Positions 1 to 7,181 of a stretch of 11,242 nt of DNA are shown here, one piece after another. The stretch covers positions 1 to 11,242 of the forward strand of contig CAJWNF010000007.1 of NCBI GenBank assembly GCA_913044155.1, in the 5' to 3' direction. This DNA comes from an uncultured Gammaproteobacteria bacterium. Lineage in GTDB: Bacteria; Pseudomonadota; Gammaproteobacteria; PS1; Thioglobaceae. Each line of letters starts with the position of its first letter. Positions within the stretch are counted from its first letter, which is position 1. The position numbers and the translations under genes were made by a program. The notes below the pieces were generated by a model. The model was not told the DNA's origin, did no database searches, and saw only the letters and a program-made list of their open reading frames with translations.

Positions 1-358
1 AAACTACTTGGATCATTACCTGAACTTCGTTCATGTAGCCGTTCGGGAAGAGGGGTCGAATAGGGCGATCAATTAAGCGTGATGTTAGTGTTTCTTTTTC
101 GCTAGGTCTGCCTTCGCGCTTTAAAAAGCCACCTGGAATCTTTCCGGCGGCATAGGTTTTTTCAATGTAATCAACAGAAAGCGGGAAAAAACTTTGTCCT
201 TCTCTTGCTTCTTTGGCGCCAACAATGCTTACTAATACTTGCGTGTCATCCATACTTGCAAGAACAGCCCCGTGTGCCTGACGGGCAATCCTTCCTGTTT
301 CAAATGTAATCTGGCTATTACCAAATTTAAAGCTTTTTTGAACAATATTCATGTTCAT
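1..358 (-). CDS. pnp: Polyribonucleotide nucleotidyltransferase (PNPase), N-terminal 119 residues, cut by window edge
   Basis: PNPase is a trimeric 3'-5' phosphorolytic exoribonuclease of the RNA degradosome. The visible part is the start of the first RNase PH-like domain. It matches E. coli PNPase closely in the segments [46 protein letters not shown] and [20 protein letters not shown]. The [16 protein letters not shown] and [12 protein letters not shown] blocks are family hallmarks. The ATG at 358 is preceded by a clear ribosome-binding site, GGAGA at 369-365, 6 nt upstream. A second ATG two codons later (352) is less well spaced. The usual upstream neighbour in gammaproteobacteria is rpsO; here it is guaB, 255 nt away. 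The leader holds a long hairpin that may serve autoregulation (separate entry). The C-terminal PH, KH and S1 domains lie outside the window. Confidence 0.97.
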   Translation of the reverse strand, partial: MNMNIVQKSFKFGNSQITFETGRIARQAHGAVLASMDDTQVLVSIVGAKEAREGQSFFPLSVDYIEKTYAAGKIPGGFLKREGRPSEKETLTSRLIDRPIRPLFPNGYMNEVQVMIQVV

Positions 359-383
359 ATTGATTCTCCAATAAAATAAAAAA

Positions 384-471
384 AGTTTTACTGGTTTGAC
401 GAAATAAGCTTTATTTGAAACATACCGAAACAGATATGTTTTAGATAAAACTTACTAAAACCAATAAAACC
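384..471 (-). promoter_or_regulatory. Long stem-loop in the pnp mRNA leader (candidate RNase III/PNPase autoregulatory hairpin)
   Basis: Three stacked helices fold one arm back on the other: 385-397 with 458-470 (13 bp), 403-414 with 445-456 (12 bp) and 418-426 with 433-441 (9 bp), closed by a 6-nt loop at 427-432. They are separated by a 5x1 internal loop (398-402/457) and a 3x3 internal loop (415-417/442-444). Four positions are not Watson-Crick (391/464, 404/455, 409/450, 425/434). All four are G-U pairs in minus-strand RNA and would be A-C mismatches in plus-strand RNA, so the structure belongs to the pnp transcript. The base ends about 14 nt before the pnp ribosome-binding site and is followed by a U7 tract, so a termination or attenuation role is also possible. 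In E. coli, RNase III cuts a leader duplex of this kind and PNPase then represses its own translation. That role is inferred here by analogy. Confidence 0.75.
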
Positions 472-476
472 ACCAG

Positions 477-482
477 ATTATC
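477..482 (-). promoter_or_regulatory. Candidate -10 element for pnp
   Basis: GATAAT on the minus strand, one mismatch from TATAAT. Transcription would start near 470, exactly at the base of the pnp leader hairpin, which is the main argument for it. The -35 position (about 500-505) reads CCTTTT, a poor match. The rest of the guaB-pnp gap (483-613) shows no gene and no convincing guaB terminator, so read-through from guaB is equally possible. Confidence 0.4.
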
Positions 483-613
483 CCCTAAATATAGCATTTA
501 AAAGGATTATTTTATTTGTTGGAAGGCGAAGGCTCGCAAGATTGATGGTATTGTACAGCAGTCAACATCTGTGCAAATTCTTCAAGAAAATGTGAAAAAC
601 AAGGAGCTAAAAA

Positions 614-2074
614 TTATTGATGGTAGTTTGGAGCTTCCTTGGTAATCGTAACGTCGTGTACATGCGATTCTGTCATGCCTGCTGAGGTTACTTGAACGAA
701 CTCTGCATTATTGCGCATAGCCTCAAGGCTTTTACAGCCAGTATAGCCCATAGAGGAACGAATTCCGCCGACAATTTGACTGATAATTGGTCTAATCGAG
801 CCTTTGTAAGGTACACGACCCTCGACACCTTCAGGGACAAGCTTGTCTGCAGCAAGTTCGGCTTGAAAATAGCGATCTGACGAGCCATGAGCTTGGCCCA
901 TCGCTCCTATCGATCCCATACCGCGATAGGCTTTATAGGAACGACCTTGGTAAAGCTCGACTTCGCCGGGTGACTCTTCAGTTCCAGCAAACATTGATCC
1001 AAGCATTACGCTATAGGCGCCAGCGGCAAATGCTTTGGCAGCATCGCCAGAAAACCTGACACCGCCATCGGCAATGAGCGGTACACCTGTACCCTTAAGA
1101 GCATCAGCGACATCAGCTATAGCGCTCACCTGAGGAACACCAACACCGGCAATAATTCGGGTTGTGCAAATACTTCCTGGGCCAATCCCAACCTTTACAC
1201 AATCTGCGCCAGCTTTAACTAGGTCTTGAGCAGCCTTTCCAGTTGCAATATTGCCCGCAATAATCTCTAGTGTCGGGTGTTCATTCTTGGTCTTTTTTAC
1301 GCGGTCTAAGACTCGTTGTGAGTGTCCATGCGCTGTATCAATCACGACAACATCAACGCCTGCCTCTACAAGTGCAGTGACTCTCTTACTTGTACCTTCG
1401 CCAACACCGACTGCAGCACCGGCAATTAACCTTTCACGATCATCCTTGGCGGCCTTAGGAAAATCACTGGATTTTTGAATGTCACTAACCGTAATCATGC
1501 CACCGAGCTTGTAATTCTTGTCTGTAACCAAGACTCTCTCAATTCGGTGTTTTTGCAAAAGTGAACGGACCTTTTCCATCGACGTACCTTCAGTCACGGT
1601 GATTAATTTTTTTTGTGGCGTCATGACACTTTCAACTAAAGCGTCGAGGCGCGTTTCAAACAATACATCTCGACTTGTAATCAAACCTACCACTATATTG
1701 TTAAGTACAACGGGAAGAGCTGAGATTCCATGTTGCGCTTGCAAGTCGAATACATCCTGGATTGTCGCTTTTGGTTCAATAGTGATTGGGTCTTTTATGA
1801 TTCCAGATTCAAACCGTTTAACCTTCCTGACCTCTTTTGCCTGAGATTCTGCAGACATGTTTTTATGAATAATACCAATACCTCCCTCTTGTGCAATTGC
1901 AATTGCAAGGTTGGCTTCAGTTACAGTATCCATAGCGGCTGAAAGTATTGGTGTCTGTAAGCGAATATTCTTAGTCAACTGGGTTGACAAGTCTACCTCT
2001 TTAGGCAGTATTGTTGAGTGTGCTGGCACTAGCAGAATGTCATCAAAAGTAAGTGCCTTTTTAGTTAAATTCAT
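614..2074 (-). CDS. guaB: Inosine-5'-monophosphate dehydrogenase (IMPDH)
   Basis: Oxidises IMP to XMP with NAD+, the first committed and rate-limiting step of GMP synthesis, in the cytoplasm. The 486 residues align along their length with E. coli GuaB (488 aa): N-terminal [15 protein letters not shown], a CBS-domain pair at about 90-210, the catalytic loop GPGSICTTR with Cys303 as nucleophile, the IADGG phosphate-binding segment, the flap with YRGMGS and DRYFQ, and a C-terminal [16 protein letters not shown]. The reading frame is open 21 codons further upstream (to 2137), but that extension overlaps the preceding gene and has no homology. The ATG at 2074 has a good ribosome-binding site (AAGGAAGG) and fits the family length. 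It follows the SH3-protein gene by 19 nt and is probably the third gene of the valS operon. guaA, its partner in many bacteria, is not adjacent. Confidence 0.98.
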   Translation of the reverse strand: MNLTKKALTFDDILLVPAHSTILPKEVDLSTQLTKNIRLQTPILSAAMDTVTEANLAIAIAQEGGIGIIHKNMSAESQAKEVRKVKRFESGIIKDPITIEPKATIQDVFDLQAQHGISALPVVLNNIVVGLITSRDVLFETRLDALVESVMTPQKKLITVTEGTSMEKVRSLLQKHRIERVLVTDKNYKLGGMITVSDIQKSSDFPKAAKDDRERLIAGAAVGVGEGTSKRVTALVEAGVDVVVIDTAHGHSQRVLDRVKKTKNEHPTLEIIAGNIATGKAAQDLVKAGADCVKVGIGPGSICTTRIIAGVGVPQVSAIADVADALKGTGVPLIADGGVRFSGDAAKAFAAGAYSVMLGSMFAGTEESPGEVELYQGRSYKAYRGMGSIGAMGQAHGSSDRYFQAELAADKLVPEGVEGRVPYKGSIRPIISQIVGGIRSSMGYTGCKSLEAMRNNAEFVQVTSAGMTESHVHDVTITKEAPNYHQ

Positions 2075-2093
2075 AATATCCTTCCTTGTCAAA

Positions 2094-2744
2094 CTAGTAA
2101 CGTCTACGGTTGAGCATTTTTGGCATAATAATGCCAATAACTATCCCAAAAAACAAAACCAGTGCACCAACAATAAACCAGTTTCTTTGGCTTGTATCTT
2201 GCTCTATTTGACTGTTATTTTGAGCTAACTGAAGCTCAGTTTTCAGTTGCAATTGTTCTTGATTTAGTTTCTCATTTTCATGCTCAAGCTTGAGTGCGTC
2301 TTGATAAATCTGTTCTATATGGGTTTTTTCTGCTTCTGATTTTGAACTCTTAATTACCAATGCCTTGTTCTCATTGTTTAGTATTAGTAATTGTTTATTT
2401 AACTCTTCCAATTCAGTTTCATATTTGGTAATTAGAAGTTGACTTTCATTTATTACAGTGTTAGCCTGTTTCAGTTGTTCATCTGATGACATAGTGTTGC
2501 TAAGATATCTTGAACTAATCCATCCGATAGTGTTCTGATATTTAACTTCTGTCCAGCCATCCTCGGTGATCTGCAGTACCGAGAGTTTGGTGCCTGAAGG
2601 CAATAGTCGAATAATAGTGTTGCCTAGTGACTTTTCAGACCTGATAGGGATGTCTACTTGGTCAGTAATATAGACGAACGTTTCGGCATTAGCTGATGAA
2701 GCCAAGAATATTAAAACCAACGCTAAATTATTAAGTAATTTCAT
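2094..2744 (-). CDS. SH3-domain membrane-anchored protein (YgiM/TIGR04211-like)
   Basis: A 216-residue envelope protein of unknown exact function. Visible parts in order: a signal peptide (hydrophobic core, then ANA at 18-20), one bacterial SH3 (SH3b) domain at about 22-85 containing IPIRS, GWTEVKY and GWISSRYL, a long Glu/Gln/Leu-rich coiled coil at about 90-185, one transmembrane helix at about 189-209, and a short basic tail (NRRRY). This architecture and length match the SH3-and-anchor family that includes E. coli YgiM (206 aa). The topology suggests that the SH3b domain and coiled coil face the periplasm, held by the C-terminal anchor. SH3b domains often bind peptidoglycan or peptides, but no ligand can be read from the sequence. 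Its start overlaps the valS stop as ATGA, implying translational coupling. Family assignment is firm; function is not. Confidence 0.88.
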   Translation of the reverse strand: MKLLNNLALVLIFLASSANAETFVYITDQVDIPIRSEKSLGNTIIRLLPSGTKLSVLQITEDGWTEVKYQNTIGWISSRYLSNTMSSDEQLKQANTVINESQLLITKYETELEELNKQLLILNNENKALVIKSSKSEAEKTHIEQIYQDALKLEHENEKLNQEQLQLKTELQLAQNNSQIEQDTSQRNWFIVGALVLFFGIVIGIIMPKMLNRRRY

Positions 2745-5488
2745 AGAGCCGATATTTTCTCTAGTTGTAATTTTAAGTCATCCAAGTTCTGTTCAACCGA
2801 CGCTAGTTTTTGACGTTCTTTTTCAACTACTGTGGCAGGTGCGGCCGTAATGAACTTTTCATTACTTAGTTTGCCTGAGAATTGTTGCTGCCGTAGGGTT
2901 AATTTCTGAATTTCTTTGTTTAATCTTGCAATTTCCTGGTTCTTGTCTATCAATCCTTCCAAGGGCACAAGGACCTTCATTTCACCAACAAGTGTGGTGG
3001 CAGATTCGGGGGCTGATTCATTTTTCTTAAGTTGAGTTATATTCTCAAGCTTGCCGAGCGTTAAAAGTATTGACAGATTGTTGCTGACAAAGGTTTCATC
3101 TTGAGCGCTGAGTTTTTGAATAAAGCAGGGTAGTATTTTTCCTGGCGCGATATTCATTTCACCCCTAACCTGACGGATACCTAGAATGAAATCCTGAAGC
3201 CAGGCAATTTCAGATTCTGCAGAAGCGCAATATAATGCCTCATCAACGACAGGGAAAGGTTTGACTATAAGTCTTTCAGAGGCATCGTTAGTGAAATCTC
3301 TAGATTGTTCAAAGATCTCTTCTGTGATGAAAGGTATGACCGGGTGCAGCAAGGTTAATATTTCTGACAAGACTTTGATGAGTGTAGCTTGGCAGCCAGG
3401 CTTTGTTTCTTCGTTTCCTAGTAGAGGCTTGGAGAGTTCCAGATACCAGTCACAATAATCATGCCATACGAACTCATATAGAGTCTGACTCATTAAGTCT
3501 AGACGGTAGTCCGTCAAATGCTTTTCAACGCTCTTCTTTGTATGTTGGAGTCTAGACAATATCCATTTATCTGGTGTAGATGTATCCGCTTCAAAGTTAA
3601 TTGATTCGTTCTCAAGCTTCATCAAAACAAAGCGTGATGCATTCCAAAGTTTGTTGCAGAAATTTCTATAACCCTCCACACGCTTTAAATCAAATTTTAT
3701 ATCACGTCCAAAAGAAGCCAAGGCCGTAAAAGTAAATCTAAGCGCATCTGTGCCAAAGGGTGGTATTCCGTCTGGAAACTCTTTTTCAGTTTGCTTTTTA
3801 ATCTTTGTGGCTATCTCTGGCTGCATCATTCCTTGTGTTCTTTTTTCAAGCAAATCTTTTAAATCAATACCGTCAATTAGGTCGATAGGATCCAAAACAT
3901 TGCCCTTGGATTTACTCATTTTTTGACCATGCCCATCCTTTATTAGGCCAGTAATATAGATATCTTTAAATGGCACATTATCAGCAAACTTTAACCCAAA
4001 CATAATCATCCTGGCAACCCAGAAGAAAATGATATCAAACCCTGTAACTAGAACGCTTGTAGGATAAAAGAGCGCCAGTTCAGGTGTCTTTTCCGGCCAA
4101 CCAAGCGTCGAGAATGGCCATAAGGCAGAAGAGAACCATGTATCTAGGACATCTTCATCCTGGGTTAATTTAGCACCCTTGCCGGCTTGTTTTTGGGCTT
4201 CTTCCAGACTATTTGCTACATAAATCTTACCCGCTTCGTCATACCATGCAGGTATCCTATGGCCCCACCAAATCTGTCTAGAGATACACCAATCCTCGAT
4301 ATTTTCCATCCAGTTGTAATAAGTTTTCTCCCAATTACTCGGAACAAAACGGATATCACCATTCTTAACGGCATCGATAGCAGGTACTGCTAAGGGCTTA
4401 ATTTTGACGAACCATTGATCAGTCATATATGGTTCAATTACGCTATTTGTACGATCACCTCTTGGTACCATCAAAGTGTGAGGATCTATCCTTTCAATTA
4501 AATCAAGTTTTTCTAGATCCATTACTATTTGTTTTCGAGCCTCAAAGCGGTCTAGATTTTGATAATCTTTAGGAGCAAGATTATTTATTTTCGCATCATC
4601 TGTAAAGACGTTAATCATTTCGAGATTGTGTCTTAAACCTACATCGTAGTCATTAAAGTCATGCGCAGGGGTAATCTTGACGCAGCCAGTGCCAAACTCC
4701 ATATCTACATATTCATCTGTTATGATAGGGATTTGCCGATCAGCTAGCGGTAAAATTACTTTTTTGCCGATTAAATGTTGATATCTTGTGTCATCAGGGT
4801 GAACCGCAACGGCGCTATCGCCAAGCATCGTCTCAGGTCTGGTTGTGGCGACAATCAAAATTTCGTTGGAGCCGGCTATTGGATAGCGCAGATGCCATAA
4901 CGAGCCTGTCTCTTCCGAGCTTATTACTTCTAGGTCAGATACCGCTGTCAATAAAACAGGATCCCAGTTAACCAATCTTTTGCCACGATATATTAATCCT
5001 TCGTTATAGAGATCAATAAAGACTTTTTGTACCGCATCTGAGAGCTTCGTATCCATCGTGAACCTCTCTCTTTGCCAGTCAACTGACGTTCCAAGACGCC
5101 GCATCTGCGATGTAATCGTGCCGCCGGACTTATTTTTCCAATCCCAAATTTTTTCGATGAATTTCTCTCTTCCAAGGTCGTGACGAGTTTTGTTTTCTCT
5201 TGCTAGTTGCCTTTCAACTACCATTTGTGTTGCAATTCCGGCATGGTCAGTTCCAGGTTGCCATAAGGTTTGATCTCCTATAGCTCGATGGTATCGTGTC
5301 AAGACGTCCATGATGGTATGCTGAAATGCATGTCCCATATGTAAGCTACCCGTAACATTTGGGGGAGGGAGGACTATGCTGAATACATTTTGGTTGGAAC
5401 CGCTTGACTTTGATGAGAAGAAATCGCCTTGCTCCCATACATCGCGATATTTTGCTTCAATTTGCTCAGGACTGTATGTTTTTTCCAT
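2741..5488 (-). CDS. valS: Valyl-tRNA synthetase
   Basis: Class I aminoacyl-tRNA synthetase that charges tRNA-Val with valine and edits mischarged threonine. At 915 residues it is slightly shorter than E. coli ValS (951) but collinear with it. Visible are the HIGH signature as HMGH at 50-53 after [10 protein letters not shown], the CP1 editing domain with [11 protein letters not shown] and [19 protein letters not shown], the [17 protein letters not shown] segment, the [20 protein letters not shown] block, KMSKS at 523-527, the anticodon-binding helical domain with [17 protein letters not shown], and a C-terminal Leu/Lys/Glu coiled-coil arm over roughly the last 70 residues. The start ATG has no evident Shine-Dalgarno sequence. 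It is the first gene of the presumed valS-SH3-guaB operon and is divergent from the NnrU gene. Confidence 0.98.
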   Translation of the reverse strand: MEKTYSPEQIEAKYRDVWEQGDFFSSKSSGSNQNVFSIVLPPPNVTGSLHMGHAFQHTIMDVLTRYHRAIGDQTLWQPGTDHAGIATQMVVERQLARENKTRHDLGREKFIEKIWDWKNKSGGTITSQMRRLGTSVDWQRERFTMDTKLSDAVQKVFIDLYNEGLIYRGKRLVNWDPVLLTAVSDLEVISSEETGSLWHLRYPIAGSNEILIVATTRPETMLGDSAVAVHPDDTRYQHLIGKKVILPLADRQIPIITDEYVDMEFGTGCVKITPAHDFNDYDVGLRHNLEMINVFTDDAKINNLAPKDYQNLDRFEARKQIVMDLEKLDLIERIDPHTLMVPRGDRTNSVIEPYMTDQWFVKIKPLAVPAIDAVKNGDIRFVPSNWEKTYYNWMENIEDWCISRQIWWGHRIPAWYDEAGKIYVANSLEEAQKQAGKGAKLTQDEDVLDTWFSSALWPFSTLGWPEKTPELALFYPTSVLVTGFDIIFFWVARMIMFGLKFADNVPFKDIYITGLIKDGHGQKMSKSKGNVLDPIDLIDGIDLKDLLEKRTQGMMQPEIATKIKKQTEKEFPDGIPPFGTDALRFTFTALASFGRDIKFDLKRVEGYRNFCNKLWNASRFVLMKLENESINFEADTSTPDKWILSRLQHTKKSVEKHLTDYRLDLMSQTLYEFVWHDYCDWYLELSKPLLGNEETKPGCQATLIKVLSEILTLLHPVIPFITEEIFEQSRDFTNDASERLIVKPFPVVDEALYCASAESEIAWLQDFILGIRQVRGEMNIAPGKILPCFIQKLSAQDETFVSNNLSILLTLGKLENITQLKKNESAPESATTLVGEMKVLVPLEGLIDKNQEIARLNKEIQKLTLRQQQFSGKLSNEKFITAAPATVVEKERQKLASVEQNLDDLKLQLEKISAL

Positions 5489-5517
5489 GTTGTCGCGATG
5501 TTGGATAAAACTGTCAT

Positions 5518-5523
5518 ATTATA
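5518..5523 (-). promoter_or_regulatory. Candidate -10 element for the valS operon
   Basis: A perfect TATAAT on the minus strand, immediately preceded by TG. Transcription would begin near 5511, giving a leader of about 23 nt to the valS ATG. The -35 region (around 5541-5546) is a weak match, so the call rests on the -10 and its position. The 198-nt gap to the divergent NnrU gene is very AT-rich and shows no other gene. Confidence 0.5.
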
Positions 5524-5644
5524 CAATAACTATCAACAATTTAACTTCTACTTTAATTTATTAGGGTGATTAAAAGTTTTTAAAAATGTCATATTCATTA
5601 GAGTAAATAATATGGCTTAATATGAACTTTTTTATCAAGATAGG

Positions 5645-5650
5645 TATAAT
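5645..5650 (+). promoter_or_regulatory. Candidate -10 element for the NnrU-family gene
   Basis: A perfect TATAAT on the plus strand, 36 nt before the proposed start codon. No good -35 hexamer stands 16-18 nt upstream. The spacer and flanks are AT-rich, where such hexamers can arise by chance. I looked for an FNR-type TTGAT-N4-ATCAA operator, which would suit a nitric-oxide-linked gene, and found none. Confidence 0.4.
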
Positions 5651-5686
5651 CACTTACAAATAGTATGGATTAATAAATTAGTGCAA

Positions 5687-6238
5687 ATGAAATTATTTAT
5701 TGTTGGTTTAGTGCTATTTTTTGGAACTCACATGATTCCAATTACCCCAGTCAAACCTTTGTTGATTAGCCGTCTAGGCGTGAGTCTATATAGCGGCTTA
5801 TTTTCTTTATTGGCCCTGCTTGGTTTTATTGTCATTATTTATGGTTTTCAGATAGCCAACACCACCACGTTGTGGAGTTCGCTTCCTTATAGTAGTGGAT
5901 TGGCTTTAGTTTTGATGCCTATTGCGATGATTTTTCTTATGCCGGGCAGTAGAAGGACAAATTTTTTCCAAAAATTTAAGCATCCAATGTTTATAGGGAT
6001 ACTTATCTGGGCTTTTACGCACCTACTTGCTAACGGAGATTTGCGGACAACCCTGTTATTTTCCTCTTTTGCCATTTATTGTATTGTTGATATGTTGTTT
6101 ACGAAAAAAATTACTACCACCTCAAATACCACTTACCCAATGAGTAACGATTTTATTTTCATTGGTATGGGCTTAGTAGCATATACTTTTGTGGTTTACT
6201 TTCATCAATATATAGCTGGGGTGAAGATATCCTTCTAG
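5687..6238 (+). CDS. NnrU-family integral membrane protein
   Basis: A 183-residue, strongly hydrophobic inner-membrane protein with five or six predicted membrane segments (about 1-18, 30-53, 70-87, 97-112, 118-136 and 157-180). The opening GTHMIPI, the KHPMFIGILIWAFTHLLANGD segment and the overall size match the NnrU family (PF07298), whose founding member is linked to nitrite/nitric-oxide reduction in Rhodobacter. The family is also widespread in bacteria without denitrification, so a role in NO metabolism here is not shown. The frame opens at a GTG (5681), but the ATG two codons later is preferred because it directly begins the first membrane helix. Neither has a clear ribosome-binding site. 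It is the only convincing plus-strand gene and converges on recR with 20 nt between the stop codons. Confidence 0.85.
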   Translation: MKLFIVGLVLFFGTHMIPITPVKPLLISRLGVSLYSGLFSLLALLGFIVIIYGFQIANTTTLWSSLPYSSGLALVLMPIAMIFLMPGSRRTNFFQKFKHPMFIGILIWAFTHLLANGDLRTTLLFSSFAIYCIVDMLFTKKITTTSNTTYPMSNDFIFIGMGLVAYTFVVYFHQYIAGVKISF

Positions 6239-6258
6239 CGTAGGGTTTTAATCAAGAG

Positions 6259-6861
6259 CTAGTCGTACTGTTTACGACCTGAAAGAGCATGAGCAATCGT
6301 GTTAATGTCGGTATATTCTAGTTCCCCTCCGAGAGGAATTCCGTGCGCTATTCTTGTAGTGTTTATGTTGAATTTTTTAGCCAAGCTGTTAATATAATGA
6401 GCAGTAACTTCTCCCTCGATTGTAGCATTTGTAGCAAGAATGATTTCATTGACCTGGTGATTCTTGAGTAGCTTCTCGAGCTCATCAAGTCCAAGTTCCG
6501 CAACACCTATACCGTCAATTGGAGACAGGTAGCCACTCAAGACAAAATATTTGCCCGAATAGGCGCCACTTTTTTCTATCGCATAAATATCGGCAGGAGT
6601 CTCTACAATACAAATCTGAGTGTTGTCGCGGACATCGTTAGCGCAGATATCGCAAAGTTCTTTTTCAGATAGTGTGCGACATCTTTTGCAATTTTTTACG
6701 TTTTCCATTGCTTCAACAAGGGCTTTGGCAAGTTCTAGTCCTCCCTGTCTATCTCTTTCAAGTAGATGATAGATAAAGCGTTGTGCGCTTTTTGCCCCAA
6801 CACCTGGAAGTATAGTGAATGCCTTGTTTAGTTTTTCAATCATAAATAAATTTGCGCTCAA
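6259..6861 (-). CDS. recR: Recombination protein RecR
   Basis: RecR works with RecO/RecF to load RecA on SSB-coated gapped DNA. The 200 residues match E. coli RecR (201 aa): a helix-hairpin-helix region with LPGVGAKSAQR at 18-28, a four-cysteine zinc site (C58, C61, C70, C73), a Toprim domain at about 80-175 containing VETPADIYAIE, and the C-terminal IAHGIPLGGELEYTD. The chosen start is a TTG at 6861, 2 nt after the ybaB stop, because it gives the same N-terminal length as E. coli RecR. An ATG six codons downstream (6843) is the alternative. Neither start has a good ribosome-binding site, so translation is probably coupled to ybaB. It is the last gene of dnaX-ybaB-recR, a classic conserved cluster. 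Confidence 0.96.
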   Translation of the reverse strand: MSANLFMIEKLNKAFTILPGVGAKSAQRFIYHLLERDRQGGLELAKALVEAMENVKNCKRCRTLSEKELCDICANDVRDNTQICIVETPADIYAIEKSGAYSGKYFVLSGYLSPIDGIGVAELGLDELEKLLKNHQVNEIILATNATIEGEVTAHYINSLAKKFNINTTRIAHGIPLGGELEYTDINTIAHALSGRKQYD

Positions 6862-6863
6862 AC

Positions 6864-7169
6864 TTAAAGAGGCAAATCGATCCCTCCTGTTGCTTTTTTG
6901 AGTTTTTCATCGCTTATCTCTTTAACTTGTCTAGATGCGTCATTGTAAGCTGCCATTATCAAATCCTCTAGCAAGTTCTTGTCATCCAATAGGCTATCAT
7001 CAATCTCAATGCTAGTTGTCTGATAATGTCCGCCAAGGTTAATCTTGATTGCTCCGGATGCCGCTACTCCTTGACAAGAAATCAGTTTAATCTCCTGCTG
7101 CGCGATTTTCATGTCTTCTTGCATTTGTTTAGCTTTTTGCAGCATACCTGCCATACCGCCTTTAAACAT
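6864..7169 (-). CDS. ybaB: YbaB/EbfC family nucleoid-associated protein
   Basis: A small (101 aa) dimeric DNA-binding protein of the YbaB/EbfC family, thought to associate with the nucleoid. The sequence shows the typical glycine/methionine-rich start (MFKGGMAGMLQKAKQMQEDM), a helical first third, a central beta portion (GAIKINLGGHY), and a C-terminal helix ending in ATGGIDLPL. Length and layout are normal for the family (E. coli YbaB is 109 aa). The ATG at 7169 is fixed by a strong ribosome-binding site, AAGGAG. Later in-frame ATGs lack one. It lies 12 nt after the dnaX stop and 2 nt before the recR TTG, so all three are almost certainly co-transcribed. Confidence 0.95.
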   Translation of the reverse strand: MFKGGMAGMLQKAKQMQEDMKIAQQEIKLISCQGVAASGAIKINLGGHYQTTSIEIDDSLLDDKNLLEDLIMAAYNDASRQVKEISDEKLKKATGGIDLPL

Positions 7170-7181
7170 ATTTATTTCTCC

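Noticed and set aside
526..537. GCGA-aggc-TCGC mini-hairpin downstream of guaB as its terminator.
   Set aside because: The stem is 4 bp and is not followed by a T run on the minus strand.
502..645. Plus-strand open stretch between the pnp and guaB genes ending ...[16 protein letters not shown], faintly like the C-terminal tail of a beta-carbonic anhydrase.
   Set aside because: It has no ATG start or ribosome-binding site, and no zinc-ligand motif lies upstream. The most similar-looking last ten residues are antisense to the conserved end of guaB. Chance similarity is more likely than a remnant.
1607..1614. A8 run in guaB as a second slippage site.
   Set aside because: It falls inside the CBS-domain region, with no domain boundary and no known short IMPDH product to explain. 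It is useful as a control for the dnaX run.
2075..2137. An extra 21-codon N-terminal extension of guaB.
   Set aside because: It overlaps the end of the SH3-protein gene, has no homology to IMPDH, and the ATG at 2074 has a strong ribosome-binding site and the right family length.
5489..5686. FNR/NNR-type operator in the valS/NnrU divergent promoter region.
   Set aside because: Only isolated TTGAT and ATCAA half-sites occur, not in the required TTGAT-N4-ATCAA spacing.
6235..6262. CTAGC/GCTAG inverted repeat between the convergent NnrU and recR stops, as a shared terminator.
   Set aside because: The arms are only 5 bp, arise largely from the two TAG stop codons facing each other, and have no T tract in the right place.
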